A stretch of 63,122 nt of DNA from Leucogyrophana mollusca (Eukaryota > Basidiomycota > Agaricomycetes > Boletales), in assembly GCA_021014945.1 (NCBI GenBank), contig MU266493.1:1-63122 (forward strand), written 5' to 3'. The notes under the pieces were generated by a model. It worked only from the letters and a program-made list of their open reading frames with translations, made no database searches and was not told where the DNA came from. The number at the start of each line of letters is the position of its first letter. The stretch's first letter is position 1. Made by a program: the position numbers and the translations under genes. Below are positions 10,525 to 21,282 of the stretch, one piece after another.

Positions 10525-12413
10525 ATAGATGCGCAAGAGAGGCGTGTATTGCAGTTGCTGCCTACGTCCCTTCAGGTGAGTCACTGCAGTGGCAGTTAAC
10601 GCTCGATTGTGCGGAGGGCCGTATATCTTCTCAGGGTCGCTCCCCCAAGGCCATTGCCATAATGGTTCGGCCATGGATGTTCAAATCTTATGCCACAGTG
10701 TGCTTCTCGGCATTAATGCATCCCACTACTCGGTTATACCTTCCGTTTTCTTCCTCCATCTGGACTCAGGCCGTATCCTTGCCCACATAACTCAGGATTC
10801 AGCGGAGGATATCATGCGCGCCAAATGGGCAAAAACTGGCATACTTCAAATGTGTGGATGACAACATACGCACCGTGGGAGGAAGTCTTACCGCTCACTG
10901 GAAACCCATTTCTGCTAGATGGAATATTTTCACGACAACTTCGTCGTGGAGACTCCTCTTTTGAGCTTCATCGATGATCTCTCGGTCTCCGTAGTTGACC
11001 TACCCAGGAGGAATATCGCCTTATCTTCCTCTCTTTACAAAGGAAACAAGTCGGTTCACCACATCCACTGCTCTGCTCCAGCGAGAAAGATGATTGTCTG
11101 CCTGTGGGGTTTAGCAACCCACCCGTTGGACAGTTTCCTGGATAGTGATGTCGAGGGGATAGGTCTGGCGGGCCTGGCACTCAGACCGCAATCGGCTCTA
11201 GCATTATCGACTTGCTTAACTGTCGAATCGCCTGGCTAACCTGCCCTCATCCCTGTCCTTATCGAAGCTGCTGGAGAGCGCTCACGTCTGAGCACGTCCG
11301 CTTTCTGATAGAAGATCTTCGTAGGGGCCAGCGAACGAGCCCTGGTCCATGAGACTTCCGGGTACGGGCCTCAACCTCCGCAGTAGCACGAAAGTCGTTT
11401 TGGCCACCGGCTAAGGCGACTCGATTTTCCGTGGATTTTTTCCGTCCTTCGGTGACCGAGGATCGTCGCGGGCACAGTTTAGCGCACATCGCGCATTCTT
11501 GTTCCAGCAGGAAGTGGTTCAATGGATTACGGACCCACGATTATACATCGCATTTGCAATAACACACACAATGGCGTGTCAACCGTTTGTCTTGCACTCA
11601 AGAGTCAAGACCAATATTCTCCATGCGATCCTCACGACAGGAACCCTCTCAGCCAATTCGGAGCCCTCCAGACGCCTCCACAACGCTGACCTCATTCTAC
11701 TGCAAGAAGTTATCTCGTTTATGTTGGAGTGCTGGAGGCCCTCGCCCAGGCCCCAGGCCTTGGCTAAAGTCGCCTCTGATAACGTTGCATCTCGTGCTAA
11801 GAGGAACCCTGGCTTATCATTGGCCAAGCCACGATTTAAGAATGCAACTTCCAAGCGTTTGGAGATACTCTCGGACGCCACGGAAGTCGGGCGCCCTTTC
11901 TGTGATAATGCATGTGCTGGGTTCGAAGCAAGTATCCCTCCTTGCAAGAATGCCGCATGCTTATATCATTTCCGTCAGTGCATGGACGGAGATGAAGAGG
12001 CTAAGACCTAGCGATGCTCAGGGTGTCTGGCCAGAAAATACTGCTTGAAAACGTGCCAGCGATCCCACTGGAGAACTGACCACCGTGAATAAATTCTTCG
12101 CGCATTAGGCAAGTTAACCTTCAGCTTCAGTATCTGCTCGTCTGGTAATGATTTAGAAACGCCGATATCCCGAGATATCAGGCAAAGTTTGCCGCTCGTT
12201 AGTGGGATCGAGTTTAGTGACTGGGTTTCTAACCGCGATCGTCTCGGGAGGATGGTCGATGAATCCAAGTTGCGCTGGCCAAGAGATCGCGATCGACTTG
12301 TGATGGAAATGGACATGAGGGACGTTCCGCTCGCTGCCAGTGTCCGTCCGGTTAGTCGCTACCAGGACGTTTTATCGAACGAGTGCTGGACGCGCGTTTT
12401 GGCGGGATCATGT
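10525..12413 (+). pseudogene. MYND-finger protein pseudogene (paralog 2)
   Basis: The exon-1 equivalent is still readable (DAQERRVLQLLPTSLQ then a GTGAGT donor), but the start codon position now reads ATA (10525). Homology to the neighbouring intact gene continues in broken pieces: GSAMDVQILC near 10665, DSAEDIMRAKWAKTGILQ near 10797-10850, then a shift before the DDNIRT equivalent, FHDNFVVE near 10924, ASDNVASRAKR near 11780, and the finger RCSGCLARKYC...CQRSHWRTDH near 12012-12085. The finger is preceded by an in-frame TAG (12009-12011), and its last Cys is lost by a deletion that makes TAA. The C-terminal part (QSLPL, then RWPRDRDRLVMEMDMR) survives to about 12413. At least three frameshifts and two stops are visible, so it cannot make the full protein. 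Confidence 0.85.
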
Positions 12414-12451
12414 TACAGTTTCAACATATGCACAGCGACACGACATCATTT

Positions 12452-14098
12452 TTACGCCAGCTTTTGAAACTTGCCCTGCATCCATACCCGATACATTTTC
12501 AGCTGACGCTTACGGTTCACGAGCAACCGACGATCTACGCCAAGCTGCTCAATAGCAAAAAGGGGATGTGATGGACAATATGCCAGGGGACGAAGGAGGT
12601 TAGGGTGAATAGTTTGAGGTTGAGGGTGGGTGGTGTCTGATTCTTCGGACTTCGGGATGATACGCTGGGCTGGAGAGAACTCGATCGGTGGCGAGGGTGG
12701 ATGTGATGTGTCATAGGCCGACGCATGTGGCGGGGCCGTTGCAGCGTCATTCTCTCCCTCGATCTCTTCCATGACTTCTTTAGTTGCAGCGGTTTTCTGT
12801 GCATCAGTTGCTCGTGAACCTGTAAAAAGTAGCGCAAGCTCGTCTGCAACAAAGTCACGTTGAACATCGGCACCGAATGGTCACTCATGTACACGAGGCT
12901 CAACGCATACCTAACTCAAAAAAGTATACACGAGTCTTGTCACCACGAATGTAGAAGTTGTCATCCAGGAGGCGTCCAGACTTGAAGCGGAGTTGGGTGA
13001 GATCATGTCTTCCGTAGTCGCGGAAGAGGACACGGCCTCCCGGTTTAAGCATCTGCAATCGTGGTTGGGTACTTGTGAGGATAAGAGACGTGTTGATTAC
13101 CTTGTGAATGTTTGCCATGGCTCTACCCCATTCATCCGGATGAAGCGCGCTCATGACGAACACGAGAACAATCATGTCCACTGTTCCGGGATCGACGCCC
13201 GTTGGGAGAGTATCCGGGGATGAAAGGTCCCAGACTGCGGCGTGTATCGACCCGATAGGCGGAGATGCATATAGAGAATTCGTCTTCAGGATATAGATGT
13301 CAATGTAGGTGTAATGCTGAAAGAAACAGTTTGGCTTACCTGCACCAGCTTGACGGCATGAGACGAATAATCGTACGCACGAATGGTGAGTTTCGGGTTC
13401 TTATTCGCGGAGAGAAGAGGAAAGGCAGCATTTCCAGCACCTCAGGAATATTTCAGATGTTAGATCATATTATCGACAGAAACTGAGCCCACCACAGCCG
13501 ATCTCGCATATGGTGATCTCGCCAGCCTATCAGACGTGAGGAGAGATATCCTGGCGATGGAAACCGTCAACGCACCTCTGGTTCAGCTGCCGCTAGCAAT
13601 TCGGGGAATTCGAGATGCAACCTACATAATATTGTGTATTGAGCAGGACAATACGACATCCTGAAAATCGCAGGTACAGACCAGTTCCGATTTCGAAAGA
13701 AGTTATTTGCGTTAGTTTTGTAGAAATTGTCCCTTCTCAAGTCCAGTCAGACGGAGGAGTCTCGTTGGCGGTGAACTATAAGCAAACCAATGCCTTGCGG
13801 GCTTCTCGTTATATTTCGCTTTTTCTTCGTCTGGGACCGGCGCTAGACGCTGCTTAGCTAACGACATGGCAATCGCCTCAGCTTGATCATCAGGAGGCGG
13901 GACGTGATCCCATGCATTCTGGGCCCACACATCAGAGTTTTCCGTCAGGAATCTGCAACGGATGTTTGAGCGCTAGCTTGGAGACCAATTGCACGAGGAT
14001 CCCTACCTTGAGCCGAAGGGAGGTTTCTCTGTGTTTATGTCGTGCACTGACGATGTCAATTTTGGTATGCGTGCAGGCTTGGCACGTTCCTCCTGCAT
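12452..14098 (-). CDS. TRM140: tRNA (cytosine-32-N3)-methyltransferase, TRM140/METTL2 type, 398 aa
   Basis: SAM-dependent enzyme expected to make m3C at position 32 of tRNA-Thr/Ser, in the cytosol. Nine exons: 14007-14098, 13788-13952, 13682-13732, 13576-13621, 13493-13517 (25 nt), 13340-13440, 13101-13283, 12911-13052 and 12452-12843; the boundaries agree in phase. Family marks appear in order: NAWDHVPPPDDQ, then RHWDNFYK, WLHLEFPEL, the SAM motif ICEIGCGGAGNAAFPLL (about residues 119-135), AYDYSSHAVK, WDLSSPDTLP, MIVLVFVMSALHPDEW, LKPGGRVLFRDYGRHDL, RLLDDNFYIRGDKTRVYFF, and the C-terminal NRKRQLKMYRVWMQGKFQKL. A Ser/Pro-rich loop lies between the enzyme core and the last motif. The gene ends about 40 bp from the degraded end of MYND copy 2, on the opposite strand. 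Confidence 0.93.
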
Positions 14099-14694
14099 GA
14101 AGTCCTCGGTCCTGAGGGATTAATCGGAGAGTGGAGTTTCAGTCTCGCAGCACTGGCAAGCACTGGTTCCTCTGATAAGATTCGAGGAAGATCTATTGAT
14201 GGCACAGGCTGGCAGTGGCAACGATCTGTTTCTTGGGGTCTCCTCGGGGGTCTGTGACCAGGAATAACCACCAAGTTCGTCGTATCAGCGTGTAAAGCTG
14301 TGGTCTATAGTGATTTCGCTACCTTTGGAAACTAAGAATAACACGAGTGTTGTATAGTTATTTTGTGTGATTGTGAGTGAGTAAGTAAGGGCTTCTTGGC
14401 TGTGAGCGGATGTGAATCGGGGTCCGCATCCAGCCGAGTTCCCGATGTGAATTATTGGTTGCAGGCCTTCCAAGCGCACCGTGACATTCTCTCCAACGTC
14501 AGACTCGTTCTTGTAGCTAAAGCCATTTCCTGGAATCAAGCACTGGCTTATATTCTGCTACGGATAGTCTGTATCTTCTCTAATTCTTCAAGCTTGGCGA
14601 TTTCCCGGTAATTCGTCGCAATTTGGATCGTTGAAACCACTAGTAGCAAGCGATCAGCTCTTCTGAAACTTTCATTCGACCATAGCTACCGGGG
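14099..14694. promoter_or_regulatory. divergent promoter between TRM140 and the Rho GEF gene
   Basis: A 596-bp region between two start codons pointing away from each other. It presumably holds both promoters and 5' leaders. No coding signal is convincing here and no named motif stands out. Confidence 0.5.
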
Positions 14695-17600
14695 ATGTCT
14701 ACGCTTCAGTCTACCGTTCGAGCACCACCGCCGGGGGACGAAGATCTCCAGCACTTGTACGATGAAGTTTGGCGGATCTTTGGCGAAGAAACCTCTCCCA
14801 CCACAGAGCGCTCTCCAACGAGTGCAATCTCCTCGAACAGCCGAGGTCCATTTTCCAATGGAATCTATAACGAAATCGATAGTGTATCATCTCCAACATC
14901 GAGCTCGCGAAATGCACGACCCGGTATGTCAGGTACAAATTGCGGACTGCGGATATGTCCCGTTGTCGGTTTGACTGACGGTTATGTGTAGCACTTGTTC
15001 ACCCGGCCACTCAACCCGCGCGTAATTTTGAACAGCAACGGCCCATCCCAGACGCGGTTCAATCTCCAACGCAACGTAGACTGCGACCACTGCCGCAGCC
15101 CCCTGGCTTAAATGCCTCGGCACCAGCTCCTATGAGCATGCCTGAACCACACCCATACACAAGTGACCCAACTCCTGGATCCGCAACGTCATCGCGTCCG
15201 GAGACTGCGAACTGGAATGAGTAGGTCACTGCCTTTTAATATCTCTGTCCTCATTCTGATTTGTCGTTCAGACCTCGTCAGCTTCCGCAGGCGCCGGGCG
15301 TGCCAACCAACGGTTATCATGGAGGTCGCCCCTCCACCGGTTCCTCCACTTCTCCTACATCTACCACAGGAAAGCCAGCGTTCCCCAACTCGTACGCCGA
15401 CAAGCCGGTTCCTGCTGTTCCTTCACACACCAATGGTTCGAATGGTACGCTTTGCTAAGGCCTTCGCCTCCTATGTGCGATGTATGACTGATTGGAACGT
15501 AGAACATCGAGGGTTTAACCTATCTGCAGATCAACTTGCTAGGAAACCTTCTGCGAGACCTCCTGGGGCGCTGGCGCCCAAAATCCCAGGTTACAACAGC
15601 CGATATGATGTATCCTCGTCAGAAGACCTATACGTTGCAACAGATGATATCTCGACGAGCCGCCCAGCCCACCGCACTCAACCTTCAGATCCGTATCGTC
15701 CGACTGACACCTACCAAACGCAGTACAGAGTCGACGGGAGCAACGGCCCTGCAGTTCCTTCTCGTGTCAACGACCTCCGCCATTCACCGGAATACAATTT
15801 ACGCAGTCAGTACCCATCTCATCAATTCTGGCTTTCCCCCCTAGACTCATGTGCTGTAGGGGATCCCCAAGACGCAGAGGCACAGCTGGGCCGTGGGGCA
15901 TCCATAGGGTCCACGATATCAACCACGCAGACAGATTCCTTACTGCGGAATTTGTCGTCCACCACCTCAGCAACGACATACAGCGATATGCGCGATACGA
16001 TGAGGAGTGTTTCGCCTGCGCTCAACAGGGAAGGCTCTGTGGGATCATATGGGTTCCCAACCGCTGGTCCCTCCGCGAGAAACCGTGCTCTCGAACAGCA
16101 TTCCTACCAAGACTCCGGCAGCGGATTTCAGGGCGATATGGGCTCTCAGCGTAGCACTTATGGTGCTGGCGAGGGTATGCCCAGGCCCTCTGGTGAGCAG
16201 TACGAAGACGATGACGACTTCTTTTCGGAGAGCGACGATCCTGATCCGGACCGATTCGTCAACTTTAGTCTTTTGTCCCATCTTGCGGTGCGGCTGCGTG
16301 ACAAAGTCCCCAGGGGCACCCATGTCAAAAGCAGCATTCCCTACCCTCGGGCGTTTACTGGTAAAGACATCGTCGTAAGTTGTATTCGAAATGTGGTTTC
16401 GTGAAATTTGGCACAGTGAACTGATTGGATGGTAAACCAGTCGACGATCCAATCACAAATACAACGAGAGCTACTCATCAACCACGGCGTCTCTACAACA
16501 GACCGACGCGCGGCGCTTCAAGTGGCTCGTAGTCTCCACCGCCAACTGTTCTTCTACGAAGTGGAATGGGGCGACAAGCTTCTACAGGATGGTGTGGAGG
16601 ACGTTTACATGTTCCTGGACGATGTAGAGGGCAATTCGGAGGCGCACCGGGAGAGAGAAGAACTGCCTACGGCGGTGATTACGATGTTAACGAAGTGTTA
16701 CTCCTCCAGCTGTAGCGAAGAGGACCCTTGCTACTCGTTTGCATGTCCACGAAGGGTCTGTAGTCTCCCTCCTTTGGCGTACACAAGCTCACTCGTGGTC
16801 AACAGCAAGCCGCACAGGCTGTTGAGCCGAGCCCAATAGCTGAGCCTGAAGCGCCTCATGTGAGCGAAATTTCACCAGAAACGATTCGTCGATTATCTCT
16901 GACAATACTAATCAGGCTGGTGAATGGCTCAATTCGGTTGACCCGACCATCCTGAGAACGCTTCCTGAGAGTGAGGTCCATCGTCAAACGTACGCTGTTT
17001 GCATGTCCCCTGGGCGAGCTTTACACCTACTGAATGGCCAATTGTAGCATCATCCACAAGACCATCAGTCAGGAAGAGCAATACGTCCAGGATCTAGATA
17101 CGGTCGAGGCTGTAAGTGGGAGTGCGTTAGCACACCTAGGTTAGCTAACGCTTCGCCCTTCCAGCTCTTTATTAAACCTCTTCGGAGGGCGAACCCGTTG
17201 GTCATGGCGCCGGACAAACTGGACGAATTCATTGAGGAAGTGTTTGGCAATATCTTGGATCTTCGTGAATGCAACAGGCGCCTGCTAGAGTCAATGTACG
17301 TCCGGCAGCGTGAGCAGGCTCCGATAATTCAGAGGATCGGCGATGTCTTCGTCGATGCTGCGAGGGAGTTTCGATATGCGTATCCGACATACGTTGGCCA
17401 TCTTCCATTGGCTGAAAAGCGCTTCAAGGACGAAATGGAGGCTAACGCTGAGCTGCGCCTGTTTTTGGAGGTATGATCAAAGACTCTGATTGACTGCAAG
17501 CCTTGTTCCTTATACTTTGATGCAGGAGTGCTCGCGACAGTCTGCGAAGCAACAAGATTCTCGTCGGTTGGACCTCAAGCACTTCTTGACACGACCATCG

Positions 17601-20600
17601 GAGCATTTGCAGAAATATCCCCTCGCGCTTGAAGCCATCATGAACGAGACGACCGAAGGCAATCCGGATGCCTATTACCTAGCAGAAGCCATCCAGGCGA
17701 TCAAAAACCTGCAAAACGTGTCCCAGCTGCGCACATTCCAAACGGCGATGGGGAAAGGTCCTACTGGCAAGTGGGAGTGGCATGATTTGGTTGCCAAAGA
17801 TGTGCGGGAGAGTCTCAAAGGGGAAGCGAAGCGCCAGTCGTAAGGATCTAGTTCATAGGAGCCCTCTTGGCGGACGCTGACTAGTCCTGTTAGGATCATC
17901 TTCGAGCTCATCAAAGGGGAAATGGCCTACGTCAAGGATTTGGAGAACATCGAAGCAGTGCGTAACACCACTGCTTTTTTTGGGTTCACGATTATGATGG
18001 ACCTTCCCATATAGATGTATATAATACCATTGCGGGAACAAGAGCCTCCGGTCATTCAACGGGATCGACTGAACGGATTCATCACAGACGTCTTCCATAA
18101 TTTCGCAGAACTCCATGCGCATCATCGCAAACTCCTGGAGCACCTGCACGAGATACAACGGGAAGAGCACCCCACGATCAAAAGCATTACGGCTCCAATG
18201 CTCGATGCGGCTCTAAACTTCAGAGACGCTTACATGGACTATATTCCCAATTACCCAATTGCTGCTTATCGGATAGACGACGAGATGGCCAACAACGCCG
18301 ATTTCAAAATTTTCGTTGACGTAGGCATTAAATCACTTTCTTGAACCGACTTGGATGCTAATGTCGTGCATCAGCAATGCGTCCGTCACCCTGATGCTCA
18401 CCGCCTTGACATGAAAAGCTTCGTCAATCGTCCCATACCTCGACTCCTTCGGTATGAGCTCCTGCTCAAGGGCATCTTAGAGGAGACTCCTGCTGGTCAC
18501 GAAGACCGAGAGGCGATCCCGCAGGTTCTCGAGATAATTAAGGCATTAGGGAAAGAAACGGAGCCCGGTGTTCAGTCGGCTAAGCAGAAAGTGCAGCTAT
18601 GGTGCTATAATGCAAATCTCGTTTTCAAGCCAGGAGAAGCGGTCGTAAGCCCCAGAATATCCATCTTTGTGTTTCTACCGACGTATGTTATGCACAGGAC
18701 ATGGATCTACTTAACGAAAACCGGTCCTTGATACACGCGGGAAAGCTGTTGCGTCAGCCGGACACCAGCATTGAATGGAATGGCTGGAGCGAACTTTTCG
18801 TCCTTCTGTTCGATAACTACTGTAGGTCCCTACTTGTCGAGCGTGCACGGCAGGCGCTCAAGCTGGTTTTAGTGGTGATGACCAAACCCAAGGAAAAGGA
18901 TGGCGTCACAAAGTACAATGTCAATCGACGGGTACGATTACTTATCAGCTCGCACTTGTACACAACTGAACAAGTCGTACTGTAGCCAATTCCGCTAGAT
19001 CTACTGACGTTAGCAAGCTTCACGGACCCACCAACACAGCGCAGTGCGGGTATACTGCGACTTGGTTTTACGGGCAATCGGCACGTTGATCAAGCAGGCC
19101 CTTCAACGCCAGGCAGCGTACCTGAAAGCGCGGGAGACTCCCGTGCTGTCTACCCATGCACCTTTCACCACAACGGAAGGCTTGGGGGATTGCATACACT
19201 CTTCACGGAATCTCAACAGGCTAGAGCGGAGTGGAAGCAGAAGCTCGAAGAGGCTATTGGCTTGCGTAAGGTTGTCCAGGAGTCGAACAAAGTGTTCGAG
19301 CTGGAGGCGCTCAGCACTGACACTTTCCTCATGCCATCCATTCCCACGGGCACGGCCACTCCCTCCTGGAACCATGAGAACTCACTCACCGGCAAGGTCA
19401 CTTGTTCTGTGCCATTCAGTGCGTACATTAACCCACCGACCTTGTCGAGTCTGACAAAGCTATTACAGCAACTGCGGACGGACGGGCTCTGGTGGCTATT
19501 GGTTGCGCAGAAGGCGTATGGATTGGTTTCAGACACGACTCCCGCTGTCAGTATACTGATGTTTGATGATGTTGGCTATTCTGACGCCCGTTTCCAGCTA
19601 TGCGCCGTGTTCTTCACCTAAAGATGGTCACGCAGTGCGCAATGCTCGAGGACTTTGGGATGTTCCTTGTGTTGGCAGATAAAGTATGTAGTTCTCCCAG
19701 AGATCCCTATGGCTCGTTAAACAATGAATTTGTACAGGCGTTATTTGCCTATCACATCGAGGCACTTGTGCCATCATCCCCTCAAAGCGCTCACACCTCT
19801 CAAACACCCCAAAGAGTCAACGGCACAAGGGATGTGCACTTTTTCAGCGTTGGTAATCTTGGAGGTCGAACGTTAGTGATCTATATGAAGAAGAAAGGGG
19901 TCAGTTCCTTCGTTACCTCTTTGCTCACATGCAGCTGATCGATTTCCCTCGTCAGCTTGACAGCGTCTTCCGCGTGCTTGAACCCGTGGTCGAAAAAATC
20001 AACGAGAGGAGCAAGGCACCAGCCTCATTTACTTCCCGCTTCGGTATACGCCCCGCACGATCTGAATGGTTCCGCCTGTACAGGGTTAGCTTCTCGCTAC
20101 TGTTGATCACTATCAATTAGCGCTGACACAATTGAATTTCAATAGGAATTTTTCCTGCCCTCCGAGTCGTTCGACCTTGTGTTCCTCAAAGCGAAGATTG
20201 CGATTCTCTGCACAAAAGGTTTTGAGATCATGGACCTTACAGAGTACGTGAACCTTCCTCGGATGGTGGTTCCAAGGTTGAATTTTTCCTAGCTTCAAGA
20301 GTGTCACAATCCCGCTGCGAGATGATCGCAATGAAAGACTAGCCAAACGTTGCGAGTCTTGCAGACCAATGGGGATGTTCCGTGTTGACAACGAATTCCT
20401 ACTGTGTTATGATGGTACGCGCACTAACTTTCCTTGACAACAATACAGGAATATCATGGACTAACTCTTGTTGCAGAATTTGGTATATATGTGAACAAGC
20501 ACGGGGAATCGACCCGCACTGCCGGAACGATTGAGTGGGAGGGAACCGCAGAGCGTGTAGCGCTGCACTGGCCTTACGTTCTCCTCTTCGATTCGCGCTT

Positions 20601-20958
20601 CATCGAAGTAAGGCACGCACCTACTGGCCTTCTAGCCCAGATCATTCCTGGCAACGAGATTCGCTGTATCTGGGATGGCCGGGGAAGCTCGAGCGGGACA
20701 TCCCTGAGCGGATCAGACGGATTCCACCAACCTATGAGCCTTGATCCACGAATACACGGGGTAATGACCGTTCCTGAACCCCAAAGCGGATCTGGTATTC
20801 GGCCGCGCGCTGTCGTCCAGCACGTTTTTGAGCTCACGCCGACAGTGCCATTGTATCCTCCTGGGTCTTTGGCATCGCCATCCAACTCCACGTCATTTGT
20901 ACAATCCCCCTCTCCGCCACACTCTCCCCACCTTGCGCCCACTACATCCTGGAGATGA
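14695..20958 (+). CDS. ROM2: Rho1 guanine nucleotide exchange factor, Rom2-like, with two DH modules, 1676 aa
   Basis: Predicted activator of Rho1 in cell-wall integrity and polarity signalling at the plasma membrane. I rebuilt 23 exons; the phases agree over 5031 coding nt. Order: disordered Ser/Pro-rich N-terminus (1 to ~455); DEP-like domain (~460-575, DRFVNFSLLSHLAVRL to ARSLHRQLFFYEVEWGDKL); first DH-like module (~645-870, starting IIHKTISQEEQYVQDLDTVE); second DH module (~871-1086, starting IIFELIKGEMAYVKDLENIE); PH (~1087-1280, with WSELFVLLFDNYLVMTKPKE); CNH/citron domain (~1285-1580); short Ser/Pro-rich tail. The second DH keeps the canonical features (FAELHAHHRKLLEHL, RLLRYELLLKGILEET). 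The first is more divergent (LQKYPLALEAIMNET) and may be structural or regulatory. Exons of the two modules have matching lengths (64 nt then 306 nt), which points to duplication. Confidence 0.9.
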
Positions 20959-21282
20959 CACAGACTCTAGTCTTCCTTCTAGTCACCCTCGTTTCGCTGT
21001 CTATGTATCCCACGGAATTATGTTCTTGCTTTACTGCGCTGCTAATCTGTACACGTCCCTCCGTTCGCTCCTTTGTCACATAGAGTCTCTCTAATGATCT
21101 TTTCATGACATTTTGCAATGCTTGAAAGTTTCTCACGTGATCCGAGCAACTGCGCAATTTGCAAGCAGGTAAATACCCTTGTCCTGGCAGGACTATTACA
21201 AGGAGTCGACGAAAACAATAGATATATTTAAGGGTAAAAGTGACAAGATGGTCCAACATCTGCTGATCTCTACACCTGGGAC

